64,000 nucleotides of DNA from Mytilinidion resinicola. Lineage: Eukaryota > Ascomycota > Dothideomycetes > Mytilinidiales > Mytilinidiaceae. The stretch lies in contig NW_022985469.1 in the NCBI RefSeq assembly GCF_010093595.1, positions 140,599 to 204,598 of the forward strand, in the 5' to 3' direction. Made by a program: the position numbers and the translations under genes. Below are positions 54,409 to 64,000 of the stretch, one piece after another; positions within the stretch are counted from its first letter, which is position 1; every line of letters starts with the position of its first letter. The notes beneath the pieces were generated by a model, which made no database searches, was not told where the DNA came from, and saw nothing but the letters and a program-made list of their open reading frames with translations.

Positions 54409-56998
54409 CTAATAGTTCTCCGGCAACCCCAACTTCCCAAAATCGTCCAACGTATCATTACAGCTGAAACTCCTTTCCCACACCTTCTGCGGCAGAATCC
54501 CTGCCGCCATACCCAGCTTCCAGCTCCACTGTGTCGCTGCCTCCGTCTCCCACGTCCAGTAGAACCAGCCCCACCCCTTCTCGAAACTCTCCATCTGTGC
54601 GACCGAGAACTGGTACAGCCACTTCTTATACGCGTCGCTGTAGTTACTCGGGTCTGCGTTCGCGTCGGCGCATTCGCACTGCGGGCTGTTGTTTGTGGGA
54701 CAAGTGGGGTCCAGCACGCTGGTGGATGCGTTGCCGGTGTTCATGTTGCCCTCCCAGCGTGACCCGACGCCGACGTCGTTGATGTACTCGGTGCAGTCCG
54801 TGTCAGCCTGACTCCACTCGCCGCACATGGTGGGGCCAAAGCCGGTGGTTTTGTCTTGCGAGCGGAGAGTTTGCGCGGTCCAACCTTTGCAGGCGAAGTT
54901 GAGCTTGTCGGTGTGCTTGAGCTTGATCTGATCGGTGTTGAAAATAACGTATTGGTGCACGTCTAGAACAAGCTTGGGGTCGTCTTGCAGCTTTCCTTGC
55001 CAATTATCGAGGCCCATGAAACCGTCGCCAAAGACCAGAATGGCAGTGATGTTGTTTTTGCGGATCACCTCGATGGCTTTAGTCGTCCAATTAAGAACGT
55101 CATTGGTGTTGAGGGCCACCATACGCGGCTCGTTTAGAATTCCGTACACAGTTACTACGTTCTTGTAGCGAGGCTGTGCGAAGAACGTCGAGAGTTGGCC
55201 GTGGATGTCGAGGGTGCGCTGCGCGTTGAGGGCGCCATTGGTTCCATTCAGCCAGCCAATAACGCCTTGGCGCCCACTATGATTCCAGCCGTTCTGACTC
55301 CCAGGAGCGCCGTGCAGATCCAGATTTACACGCAGCCCGTTCTGTCGGGCATACTCAATGCCACGGAGGAGGTAGCGCCAGGAGATTTTGGGGACATATG
55401 GGTCGCCCTCGTATGTCGTTACGGCCCAGTACGAGAAGGGTATACGAACGTGATCAAAACCTGCTGCTCGGATGTCTTCGAACGTTTCGCGTTGAACAAA
55501 TGCTGAGTAATGCGTCTCCAAACTCGTAGTGCACTTAGCTAGGCCTAGCTTAGAGCATAGAGTGTACTCATCGATTACACCATCGTGAGTACTATAATGC
55601 TCGAAGAATGATGGCGTAATGAAAGGTTCCAGGCTCAGCCAGCCGCCAACATTTACCCCTCGTATTGGCATAGATCCATAAGCGAACTCATCCGACAGCT
55701 TCGGGACGTTCTCGTTGGCTTGGACGGAGTCGTCCCATGTAGAGTTTAGGCCCATAACTGACAAGCCTCCTACGGTTGCTGCTGTGTATGTGACATTGAA
55801 ATCCAGAGTATCGTACCACGTGAAGGGATCCAATACAGTGCCTTGTGCCGCTTTCGGTATGTCGCTTTCAGATATGCCGTTCAAGTTTTTGTTTCCAGGT
55901 GTACTCGCATTTTCTGCGGCCTTGCTCTCGGGAGGCCCGCTCTTCTTTTTGGATAGTACCACGGCGACGGGTATTATAATGGCTAATAGTAAGAGTGAAA
56001 TACCGACGATGATGACTGGAATTACTGTTAGCAGCTGAATACTTTAAAGAAAATTGTTGCATACATATTTTCTTCCGCTTCTTCTTTCGCGCCCACTCCT
56101 CTTCTGTGTACACATCGCTGGAGCCGCCGCCGCCTCTCTTCTCAGCAACTTTGTATTCCTCGTATTCTTCGTCGTTCCCGCCCTCTTCGAGTAGCGGTCC
56201 ACTAATGACCCTCCTTTTCTTCTGGTCTGTCCGTTGTCCATCTTTCTCCTTCCTCTTCGCTTTCCTTTCAGCTCTCTCGGACGGCGTGTATCGCTCCTCA
56301 TACCTCCTTCTCCGCTCTTCTCGCTCTTCTTCAGTAAGATGTCGTCGTCTGTCACCCCTCTCGTCATCAGTGTGCGACCTCCTTTTGTCCCCCCTCTCAT
56401 CATCCGTCAGGTCTCTCCTCTTCTCTCTTCTCTTATCCCCTCTAATCCTCCCCTCCACCACCCCATCACTCTCATACGCCCTCCTCCTCTCCTTTTTCCT
56501 CTCCCCATCACTCTCATAAGCCCTCCGCCTCTCCTTTTCCCTAATCCTCTCCTTCTCCTTCACCCTATCCCTCTCCTTGACAACATCAACCTCAAACACC
56601 CTCCTCCTCTCCCTCTCCGCCTCCCTCTCCTTCCGCTTCACCTCCCTCTCCTCCCTCATCCTCTCCCTCTCCAGTCTCGCCTCCTTCTCCCGCACCTCCT
56701 TAATATAGTTCTCATCATACTCGTACCCTTTATACCCCTTCTTATGATTATGCTTATCCAGCGCCGCCAGCCCCTCGACAGACAACGGATTCGAGCTGCT
56801 CGCGCGCGTCGACGCCCGCTGCTTCCGCGGACTTGGGCTCTCCGACGCGCTCGTGTCGGCGCCCGGCGCTGCGGTGTTTCGGAGGAGTGCGCCGGTGCTG
56901 TCGGTTGCTTTGTGGCCGCGGCGGCGGCGTTGGCGGTCGCGGTCGCGGGAGGGAGCGTCGCGGGGCGGGCGGTCGTGGGAGGGGGTGTCCCGGGCCAT
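54409..56998 (-). CDS. exgD: Membrane-anchored GH5 exo-beta-1,3-glucanase (exgD type)
   Basis: Exon 1 is 56998-56065 and exon 2 is 56024-54409, with a 40-bp intron; 849 residues. The start is the ATG giving MARDTPSHDRPPRD; the frame upstream opens only at a TTG. The N-terminal 310 residues are an extreme Arg/Glu/Lys-rich cytosolic tail with repeats of RRAYESDG and TDDERGDKRR. One signal-anchor helix (PVIIVGISLLLLAIIIPVAV) follows across the intron, then the GH5 domain: GVNVGGWLSLEPFITPSF, then HVRIPFSYWAV, then GILNEPRM (acid/base Glu) and MCGEWSQADTDC (nucleophile Glu). This is the type II topology of Aspergillus ExgD, which trims cell-wall beta-1,3-glucan. Confidence 0.92.
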
Positions 56999-57470
56999 TC
57001 GGGCGCCGGGAGGGGAATACTGTGGTGGAATGTAGTTGAGGATGCGATGGAATGTGGAATCTGTAGATCTGGGATCAATTGAGGCTCTGGAGGATTTGGG
57101 ATGGGATGCGAGGTTGGGGTTTGTTGGGGCGGGCTGGTTGCCCGGCAACGCGGTTGGCGGCGAATTGACGTGGCCCCAAGACGTCAGGAGAACACAAGCG
57201 CAGTCATTTCTATTTTACTCTGCCAACCTTCATCATGTCAAGACAGTATTCACTCGTCAATTGACTAAATCTCTTCCTGTCTTAGTCGTCATTTTCAGTC
57301 ACGCAAGCGTATTGGCATAGCGTTCTCAGCCTTCAGTGAAATTTCCCGTGACTTGCTCCGTCACAATCATTTCATCTTCAGCCTTGGGCCCATCATCTTT
57401 CATCCATCCTGAAGCTTACCACTCTGGTAAGTGGTCTCCGGGCTTACTAGCTACCCAAGTCTACGTCATA
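56999..57470. other. Divergent upstream region
   Basis: About 470 bp upstream of the glucanase start and before the HET-like fragment. Nothing specific was seen. Confidence 0.45.
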
Positions 57471-57866
57471 ATGCTGTGTGAGGTCTGCTACCGATACGAT
57501 CCTCATTCCATGATGGAAGAGGCAGTCGAATTCGCTGAGATAAAGCGGCTCCAAAATCCTAAATTCCGTCACCATGAAAATATCGTCGATCTAGAAGCAT
57601 CTTCGGCAAATGGGTGCGGGTTGTGCAAATTTCTGCTCCGACTGATATTCGACGACGACCTAGAAATGGCGGCTACTGTTGAGGATCAAAGTACGAGGTT
57701 AACAACTGCAACGCTCTGGATTACCTGCGGAAGCACCCCAGAACAACCTTCATCTCGACAACCATTCCAATTCCAGCTTGCTATTGCACATCATGTCACC
57801 CGTCATGGCCGGCCATCGTGGAACTCCAGGTGTGCCGCGCGTTTTCCATCTTGTCTCTTTCTTTGA
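57471..57866 (+). CDS. N-terminal fragment resembling HET-protein Cys module
   Basis: From the ATG at 57471 the frame gives MLCEVCYRYDPHSMMEE, then HHENIVDLEASSANGCGLCKFLL, 131 residues to a stop at 57866. The pattern C..C ... HH..... L..SA..GC.LC is the usual N-terminal module found ahead of HET domains. No HET domain follows before the convergent ATPase gene at 58301. A possible GT-AG intron (GTGTGC at about 57831 to CAG at about 57909) would only add a short tail. It is either a truncated relic or a stand-alone small protein. Confidence 0.5.
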   Translation: MLCEVCYRYDPHSMMEEAVEFAEIKRLQNPKFRHHENIVDLEASSANGCGLCKFLLRLIFDDDLEMAATVEDQSTRLTTATLWITCGSTPEQPSSRQPFQFQLAIAHHVTRHGRPSWNSRCAARFPSCLFL

Positions 57867-58300
57867 TGCATGTCTTTTGCCTGGCCGAAAAACCTTCTAT
57901 CCGACTCAGAGCCGGTAGGTGTCGAACAAGCGGCAACCTCAATGCTCTTGGCGGCGGCGCTTAAAATTAGCCCCTCGGCCCTACTTGGCATGTCGCCCTC
58001 CTTGAACATTGTTTGTCGATCAGTGGAAGTGTCCGCGCTCAGCAGGCTTGGCCAGCAATACACCGACGATTAAGGGAGTCGTGGCAATAATACGTTAAGT
58101 TATATTCCCCTTGTCTATTTTCTACGAGAACTTGATACCAGAAGACTCCAAGCAGAAGCGTTTCGGAACGCTGGGGAATGTAATCAAGAAAGCCTTGAGA
58201 CGAGTAACAGAGACTGCGAAAGACATAATAGGTAAAAGGAAGAGAAAGAAATTGAAGTCGGATAGGCCACAACCTAGAATCGAAACCAACGCCTTCATCA

Positions 58301-61300
58301 TTAAGATTCGTCGCCGACGTTCTGTGGTCTTCGCTGCTGATAGAGTTGTTTCAAGACTGCAGCGATCTCCTCCAGCGTAATGTCCAGCGTGCCCTGAGTA
58401 GGGAGCTCCTTCATAAACACCCGACGCGTGATGCGTTTGGCTATACTTTCCACATCACGAGCATTCGCCCACGCCTCCGTCTTGCTGAGTTTGTCAAACA
58501 AGCCAATGACCTTGTCCAGTACCTGCTTCCCGCCCGAATGAAGAATCGAAATCTTCCTATGCTCCAACTTCTTCTGAAGAAGTCGCAGACAGTCCTTCGG
58601 TCTCATGTTAGGGAACATCATCTCGGTAAATCGGCCGCGCAATCCTTCATTCGTACTCATGAGCTGATCCATGTCCTTCTCATAGCCTGCTAGAACAATC
58701 ACCAATTTTCCCGCAAATTTCTCTTTCGTTATACAATCAACTAGCTCTCCAACAGCTTCTTGCGCAAGACGGCTGATGAAAGCACCAGTCAGATCCCTCT
58801 GGCCCATGCGATAAGCTTCGTCAATGAATAGAACTTTACCGAGGCCGCGTTCAAGTAGGTTCTGCACCTTTTGGCCCGTAAGGCCGTTACTCGAAACCAG
58901 GTCGGTTACAGAGCAATCCATGACTTCAGTCGTAGAAAGGAAACCCATGGAATGGTAGATATGGCCTAGGGCTCGAGCTGTCGTAGTCTTGCCTGTACCT
59001 GGTGGACCTTTGAAGACAAAGCTGAACGGGATCTCCTCACGCGGGTCAAGGCCGTGCTGTTTCATGTTCGCTGTCATTTTCTGGTAACCCTCAAAGATCC
59101 CGGTGATGTCTCGAAATCCAACGAGGTCCTTGAATAAAGACCGGAAATCTTTGTTGGCTCGGAGTCCACGATCATATTCCGAGTCAAAGTCCTGCGGCTC
59201 TAGCACTATCTGGCTCGCTTCAGTCACGTGAAGGGGACTGTCGTTTCCTGGCTGCGGGTTTTCCTTCGCATGTAACGCAATGCGCTTGCTGTATGTGACC
59301 TGCGCTCGACTGATAAGATTGCGTACTGCACCTCCATTACCGAAGTTCGGACGATCGCGCTCTCTTCGAAGGACTTCCATAGCCACGTCTTTAGCCTCCG
59401 GAGTGGCTGTGATCTCGTCCTTGGCGAGCATGATATCCATGATCTTGTGCAGGGCCTTGTCATCGTAATCCTCAAACACGAATGCAGTGTCTAAGGGAAA
59501 TCGCCTTTGGAAACCAGGATTGGTGTTGCGGTAGAACTCCTTCATTCGGTCCGGATAGCCCATCAGGATGATGCATCGATTGCTGCCGGGCTCATTGTCG
59601 ACATGGGCGACTATTGTGTCGATGATACCCTTTCGGAAGATGTCGGATTTGTCCGTGCCGTGCTCGGAACCGTGGTAGAACATATGAGCTTCATCGATGA
59701 TCAAGACCTTGCCTTCGGTCTCATCCAAAATGTCTCTAGTCATGTCCTCTGACTGACCGACATACTGGCCCAGAAAGTCGGTAGGTTTCTTTATCACCAC
59801 CTTACTGTCCTCAATATACCCAAGGTCCGCAATGATCTGCCCAAAGAGAGTAGCAACGGTTGTTTTTCCCGTGCCCGGTGGACCCAGAAAGACGTGATTG
59901 AAGGTCCCTTTTAGAGGCTCCTTTCCTTCCATTTCACGAGCGTAGTTGAGGTGTCTCCTAGTGACTAACTCATTCACAGTTTCTTTGACCTGATCCATAC
60001 CGGCCATCTTCTCGAGCTTCTTCCAAGACTCGCTGCGCTCATAGAAGTTGTCCGGCTTTGCTCCAAGGAAATCCGATTCCATCAAGCGGTAGGAAGTATT
60101 TGAAATGCTCGCAACTAGAGCATCTTTCTTGGATGTAGCTTTTTCCTGACGCTCTGCCTGACGACTACGTGCTTTATTGATTTCGGCCTGGAGTGTCTTG
60201 ACATTTTGAAACTTCTTCTTGCCTTTTCGTTGCTTTAACCGGCGAATGAATGTGTGCAGGAACGGTGCGTCGTATCCGCCCTCGACCTTCAAGGAAGCTT
60301 CCTTCAGTAGCTTCACCAAGATGGATAAAAGCTCCTCCTCGGAGTAGTCCTTGATGTCAATTCTTCTCGAGAACCGTTCACCAGCCTTGGGGTAACCCAG
60401 CATACCCTTAACAAGCTCCCTGTTACCTTCCACAACGAAGACGCCATTTTTAGAATCCGTCATCTCAAATTCGTACTCTTCATCGATGATATATGGCTCA
60501 TTGTTCGAGCTCGTGATGCCCAAATGCTTAAGGAAATCCACGTAGAGCTGTGCAATTGTAGATTTGCCGGTGCCGTGGCCCCCGGAGATGATCAGATCGA
60601 GTTTCAGACTCCTCACCGAGGGCTTCTCTTTGCGAGAGGATGTCTCGTTGAGGCCAGGCTTTTCAATGAGAGTCTGGAAGGCCTTGACTCTCGCTTGTAC
60701 GGATAGAAATTCCTTCTTCACCTCGTCGAGTCCGACCATCTGCATGAGCTCGTTTAGAGGCGAATCCGGCTTCTTCTCTTGCCCCCGCCCCCATCCCAAA
60801 CGCTCCGGATCTATATGTGAAAACGGGAATCGAATTCGTTCGCGAGGTTTGTAAAAGTCCGTTGCATCAAGGCGGGAGAACGGAAATCGGTACTCGTGCC
60901 ATTCGAAGTCTGCGGGACTTAGGTGGAAGAAGGGAAATTCAAAACCATCGTCGACGGGAGAAGGCTCTGATTCTCGTTTTTCCTCACTGCAAGCGTCCGA
61001 ATCGGATACGCTCTCCGTCTTCCTCTGCTTGTTGTCCCAAACCTGCTGGAAGGACTTGAGACCATTGATCTCCTCGGGCATGGTTGTCGCATCTTTCATC
61101 AAGTCGCGAGAGGTAGACGCTGGCACAGACCGAGAACGAAGGCGTGATCTAAGGTAGATGGTGCCGTTGGGTGTAAAGAAAGAGGTGTTAAACGCATTAA
61201 GATCCATTGGTTTGGTGTTAACGTTGTATGGTTCTCCTAGCTCGCCGCCTTCCTTTGGGATAATGGAAGGCTCCATCTCAAACGCAGAGGAAATGGACGA

Positions 61301-61423
61301 GCGTGTGTCAACTAGGGACAAGGAACTCGAAGACCGAGTCGAACCACACTCGTCCATGTCGGTAGAGCTCCGAGAATCAATGTCGCCAATGCTCTCAGGA
61401 TCTAAGTCCGGATATGCAGACAT
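58301..61423 (-). CDS. Triple AAA+ ATPase of the CbxX/CfxQ (SpoVK-like) class
   Basis: Single exon, 1040 residues, start MSAYPDLDPESIGDID. The Ser-rich N-terminus (1-155) is followed by three short repeats with an FPF core at about residues 163, 180 and 199 (FPFFHLS, FPFSRLD, FPFSHID). Three AAA modules follow. Module 1 has Walker A GGHGTGKST (281-289), but only about 25 residues later comes IIDEE, and the usual sensor spacing is lost, so it is probably degenerate. Modules 2 and 3 are complete: GPPGTGKTT at 513 and 806, LIIDEAH at about 574 and VLFIDEAY at about 864, with GF.RRF and GL.GRF arginine-finger-type ends. A coiled region (400-435) separates modules 1 and 2. The role in fungi is not established; a remodelling ATPase is inferred. 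Confidence 0.9.
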   Translation of the reverse strand: MSAYPDLDPESIGDIDSRSSTDMDECGSTRSSSSLSLVDTRSSISSAFEMEPSIIPKEGGELGEPYNVNTKPMDLNAFNTSFFTPNGTIYLRSRLRSRSVPASTSRDLMKDATTMPEEINGLKSFQQVWDNKQRKTESVSDSDACSEEKRESEPSPVDDGFEFPFFHLSPADFEWHEYRFPFSRLDATDFYKPRERIRFPFSHIDPERLGWGRGQEKKPDSPLNELMQMVGLDEVKKEFLSVQARVKAFQTLIEKPGLNETSSRKEKPSVRSLKLDLIISGGHGTGKSTIAQLYVDFLKHLGITSSNNEPYIIDEEYEFEMTDSKNGVFVVEGNRELVKGMLGYPKAGERFSRRIDIKDYSEEELLSILVKLLKEASLKVEGGYDAPFLHTFIRRLKQRKGKKKFQNVKTLQAEINKARSRQAERQEKATSKKDALVASISNTSYRLMESDFLGAKPDNFYERSESWKKLEKMAGMDQVKETVNELVTRRHLNYAREMEGKEPLKGTFNHVFLGPPGTGKTTVATLFGQIIADLGYIEDSKVVIKKPTDFLGQYVGQSEDMTRDILDETEGKVLIIDEAHMFYHGSEHGTDKSDIFRKGIIDTIVAHVDNEPGSNRCIILMGYPDRMKEFYRNTNPGFQRRFPLDTAFVFEDYDDKALHKIMDIMLAKDEITATPEAKDVAMEVLRRERDRPNFGNGGAVRNLISRAQVTYSKRIALHAKENPQPGNDSPLHVTEASQIVLEPQDFDSEYDRGLRANKDFRSLFKDLVGFRDITGIFEGYQKMTANMKQHGLDPREEIPFSFVFKGPPGTGKTTTARALGHIYHSMGFLSTTEVMDCSVTDLVSSNGLTGQKVQNLLERGLGKVLFIDEAYRMGQRDLTGAFISRLAQEAVGELVDCITKEKFAGKLVIVLAGYEKDMDQLMSTNEGLRGRFTEMMFPNMRPKDCLRLLQKKLEHRKISILHSGGKQVLDKVIGLFDKLSKTEAWANARDVESIAKRITRRVFMKELPTQGTLDITLEEIAAVLKQLYQQRRPQNVGDES

Positions 61424-62135
61424 GGTGAGGTTACAGTCTCTGTCGACAGAGCCAAAGTAGCAGCGAGTTGTGAAAGGCGGGTTTGTATGTTACCCAGTAT
61501 TCGAAGCGATGAGGCTCGGGAAGTAATGAGGGATTTCGGTACAGTCGACCAGGCAGGGAAAAGCCTTCGAAAGAGGTCCAAGGCTGATTCGGATTACCTT
61601 GGGTTGGCTCGGTGGCTGAACGCATTCGAGTGGGTGTCACCCTGCAAGACCAGGTCAGATTGCAGGCAGCAGCAATGCATGCTTTCGGTTCCACGTCACC
61701 CTGCATGCGGCCTCGGGTCCTCGTAGTTTCAGCTCTTCGCCCGGACTTGAGCCTCATAGTGAGGTTTTGCGCAATTTATGTTTCATTATAATACATCCTT
61801 AGGATATGGGGCTGGAGTACCTAGTTTCCAAGGCAAATCGGAAAGAGAGGTATGATCAATCGAACAGGAGCTCGATCTATGAATTGCGCAGGGTGCGCAG
61901 ATTCTATCCTTGCCTATATAGTGAAGCAACTCGATGAGCATACTAACAGCTTGTAGAGCTGCGAAAAGAAAGCCTGCATCTTAAATCTTCAAAAGGAGAT
62001 CTAAACTGAAGAATGTAATAACAATAACAATGGCGTAGCGAAAGCGTAGAAGCATTGCGAGATCATCTTTGCGAAAACGCCTTTTTTCCAATAACCTGCA
62101 GGCCCTGTGACCAACACCACCCAAGTCTATTCATC
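61424..62135. other. Intergenic region between two same-strand genes
   Basis: About 710 bp between the ATPase start and the membrane-protein stop, both on the minus strand. A 108-codon minus-strand frame at 61431-61757 shows no conserved feature. Confidence 0.45.
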
Positions 62136-63983
62136 TCAGACAAACTCCGCTTCCATCCCCTTGTACACACCCTGAACTCTCTTCCATTTCAACTCCTTTG
62201 ACATTGCCAACTGCAACCTCATTCGATCCTTCGATTTCTTCTGGCCATATCGATCCTGCAAACGATCGATATCTTCGCAGAGTAGATGTTCCTGGGCTTG
62301 GTTACCCTGATGTTCAACGACCTTGAGTTCTGTTCCGCGTCTCGCATCTAAACAGACTAGTGCTTGTCCGCGAGGAGTCACGACTTTGAGCATGATCAAC
62401 CCGCTAAGCAGTAGCGTCGTCATGTGGAGAGAACGATCAATGGAGAAACCGTCGTTGGAATCGCGCTGCAAGAAAACTTTGTTGTATGGACCTCGCGTTT
62501 TGAGCAAGCTTCCACCACGCTCGTCGTGTAAGAGTTTAGCCATGAGGAGCTGCTCGTTGATGCCCGAGATGGCGTGCAGTTCCGACACAGACCGACATCG
62601 AACGCGAAATCGCAGGAAGTCGCTCCAAGGCCATTCTTCAACAAATCGACTCTTTTGTACCAGGAGGTAGAAACCGGCTAAAATCCAGAGATACATGGAC
62701 AGGTTAGATGGGTCAACTCCTTTGATGCGGTTTTTACATGCGATCATTGCCAACCCGCCGCCGGCGATTATGAAGGCAACCAGGAGGATGGAGCACACTT
62801 GGTATTTGCAGGCAACAGTGACGCTGCACTCGTCGATCACCCAACTTTCCATCTCCCGCGACCTGTCCACTAACTTGCTCTGCACCTTTCCGGCGTTCTT
62901 GGAAGAGGCCCCTCTTTCAATGAGATTGTTGCGGGAAAAGAATCCTTGCTGGACTGCCGCTGATAAGCGCATGACGTCCCATGACTGGCTGTCTTTCTCG
63001 AACTGGTTTGTGTACATGCGAAAGAAAGCGCAATAGTCCTTGTTCTTGGAAGGTTGGACAACGTCTTTAGCATCGCAAGCCAGTGCCAACGAGGCGCGAA
63101 ATTTGGTCAAGTTAGAAACCACCACGGGGCTTGTGAGTACCAGAGGAATCATGACACTGATGATGTCCGCCATGGAATCCATTACGGCTTTCTGCGGCTC
63201 GCATCTCGATAGGTCATTCATTGCATTGTCCGGCAATGCGATACTGGATCTCTTGTTGTGGGCGTCGCAATACCTCCATTCCACCGTCGTCCGCAGGTTA
63301 CCTTGAGACTTGGGTGGGCAGTTCTGTTTCACCTGGTGAAAGGCTTCGTTCAAGATCTTGAAGGCGGGATAGGCTGTTTTGAGTGCATCTTGATCCGAGG
63401 AGGCCGAATACTCCAGGTCTCGGTCCTGGAAGAGCAAAGCCTTGAAGTCCTCGAATCCAGTCCCGTAAACCATGCCACAAATCTCAAAAGACGTAGCTTG
63501 AAGTCCCGATCGGTTATTGAATCGGAGCGAGAGCAATAGATAGCGCAGAATCGTATCGATGCCGGATCGGAAGCGGTTTTGGTCAACGCAGTACCGAGCG
63601 ACGTCTGCGTTAGCGGTCGTCGTCAGACCCTCCTTGCTCTCGGCATCGATCATGCGCAAGACCTCTTCGCACTCTTCCTCATCCATGATTCCATTCGACA
63701 AGCGACTGGAGATGTCTGTTTGGTCGAGAGAGGCCTCACCAACCTGACAGGAAATCAACGTGTTGGCGTGCATATCGATTAGTAGCACTTTCAGTTTGGC
63801 GACCCTCTGCGTCAGCACGGCCAGGACGTTGTCGGACCAATATTTTCCAACGGCCACCTGAGCGAATAGCCTGGCCAGAATAGCAGAGGTGTAATCGATA
63901 AGCGCGAAGATGGCGTCGAGCAACGAATCCTTCTTTTTTCGCTGTTCTTGTGTCGCTTCTCCCCCTCCTGCTTCTTCCCACAT
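62136..63983 (-). CDS. Fungal multi-pass membrane protein, unknown function
   Basis: Single exon, 615 residues, ATG at 63983 (MWEEAGGGEATQEQ). The first 270 residues are mostly helical and soluble (LLDAIFALIDYTSAILARLF; VLLIDMHANTLISC). Hydrophobic segments are seen at about residues 270-290 (ISVMIPLVLTSPVVV), 405-425 (SILLVAFIIAGGGLAMI), 440-455 (YLWILAGFYLLV) and 530-550 (TTLLLSGLIMLKVV). A charged C-terminus ends the protein. I do not recognise a named family. It lies upstream of, and in the same direction as, the triple-AAA gene, so a functional link is possible but unproven. Confidence 0.75.
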   Translation of the reverse strand: MWEEAGGGEATQEQRKKKDSLLDAIFALIDYTSAILARLFAQVAVGKYWSDNVLAVLTQRVAKLKVLLIDMHANTLISCQVGEASLDQTDISSRLSNGIMDEEECEEVLRMIDAESKEGLTTTANADVARYCVDQNRFRSGIDTILRYLLLSLRFNNRSGLQATSFEICGMVYGTGFEDFKALLFQDRDLEYSASSDQDALKTAYPAFKILNEAFHQVKQNCPPKSQGNLRTTVEWRYCDAHNKRSSIALPDNAMNDLSRCEPQKAVMDSMADIISVMIPLVLTSPVVVSNLTKFRASLALACDAKDVVQPSKNKDYCAFFRMYTNQFEKDSQSWDVMRLSAAVQQGFFSRNNLIERGASSKNAGKVQSKLVDRSREMESWVIDECSVTVACKYQVCSILLVAFIIAGGGLAMIACKNRIKGVDPSNLSMYLWILAGFYLLVQKSRFVEEWPWSDFLRFRVRCRSVSELHAISGINEQLLMAKLLHDERGGSLLKTRGPYNKVFLQRDSNDGFSIDRSLHMTTLLLSGLIMLKVVTPRGQALVCLDARRGTELKVVEHQGNQAQEHLLCEDIDRLQDRYGQKKSKDRMRLQLAMSKELKWKRVQGVYKGMEAEFV

Positions 63984-64000
63984 ACTGTTTGTTTGACTCA

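Noticed and set aside
56234..57082. 282-codon plus-strand frame antisense to the glucanase N-terminal exon
   Set aside because: It is a Pro/Leu-rich shadow of the Arg/Glu-rich coding strand; the sense gene is clear.

Overview
The window looks like nuclear DNA of a filamentous ascomycete (Pezizomycotina; possibly Leotiomycetes, but that is a weak guess). The evidence is many genes with short GT-AG introns of about 40-90 bp, a HET-domain protein, a Zn(II)2Cys6 transcription factor, fungal-only membrane families, and decayed genes with stop codons and frameshifts. About 27 protein-coding loci are supported, on both strands, with no operons. I saw no convincing tRNA, rRNA or CRISPR array. Gene models below were assembled by hand: exon joins were chosen so that splice sites, phase and family conservation agree, and starts were moved to a real ATG where the open frame began with another codon.

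Layout. 1-10.7 kb: the start of a possible Smr-type protein, a fungal polytopic membrane protein, an LSB5-type endocytic adaptor, and two nuclear-looking disordered proteins. 10.7-12.7 kb: a gene-poor stretch with a small inverted-repeat element and a diverged duplication that carries two copies of the same TATA-containing upstream block. 12.7-19.3 kb: F-actin capping protein alpha (eight exons), then a divergent pair made of an MFS transporter and an FAD monooxygenase that share a promoter with a CGG-type inverted repeat. 19.6-24.2 kb: a cysteine-rich membrane glycoprotein whose signal peptide is one base out of frame, and a broken acyl-CoA carboxylase carboxyltransferase gene. 24.2-30 kb: sparse DNA with a disordered protein, a foldback element and a frameshifted SGNH-hydrolase gene.

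30.8-36.3 kb: a large BTB/POZ protein and COX15 (haem A synthase). 37-43.5 kb: two diverged paralogues rich in SUMO-attachment consensus sites, each ending near a SUMO-interaction-like motif, with a small Cys-rich protein between them and a 131-bp tandem array after them. 43.9-49.3 kb: a frameshifted gene tentatively placed in a fungal DUF family, an arrestin-like adaptor ending in PPPPY, and a Zn2Cys6 regulator. 50.4-57.9 kb: a HET protein with two degenerate WW-like C-terminal repeats, a conserved fungal basic protein, a type II membrane GH5 beta-1,3-glucanase (exgD type) and a HET-like N-terminal fragment. 58.3-64 kb: a three-AAA-domain ATPase (CbxX/CfxQ class) and a multi-pass membrane protein on the same strand.

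Housekeeping roles are clear for capping protein, COX15, LSB5 and the glucanase. The monooxygenase and transporter probably form a small catabolic module. The most unusual signals are a repeated within-exon switch from C-ending to G/T-ending codons seen in many unrelated genes, the SUMO-motif paralogue pair, the HET-WW protein, and the triple-AAA ATPase with three FPF motifs.
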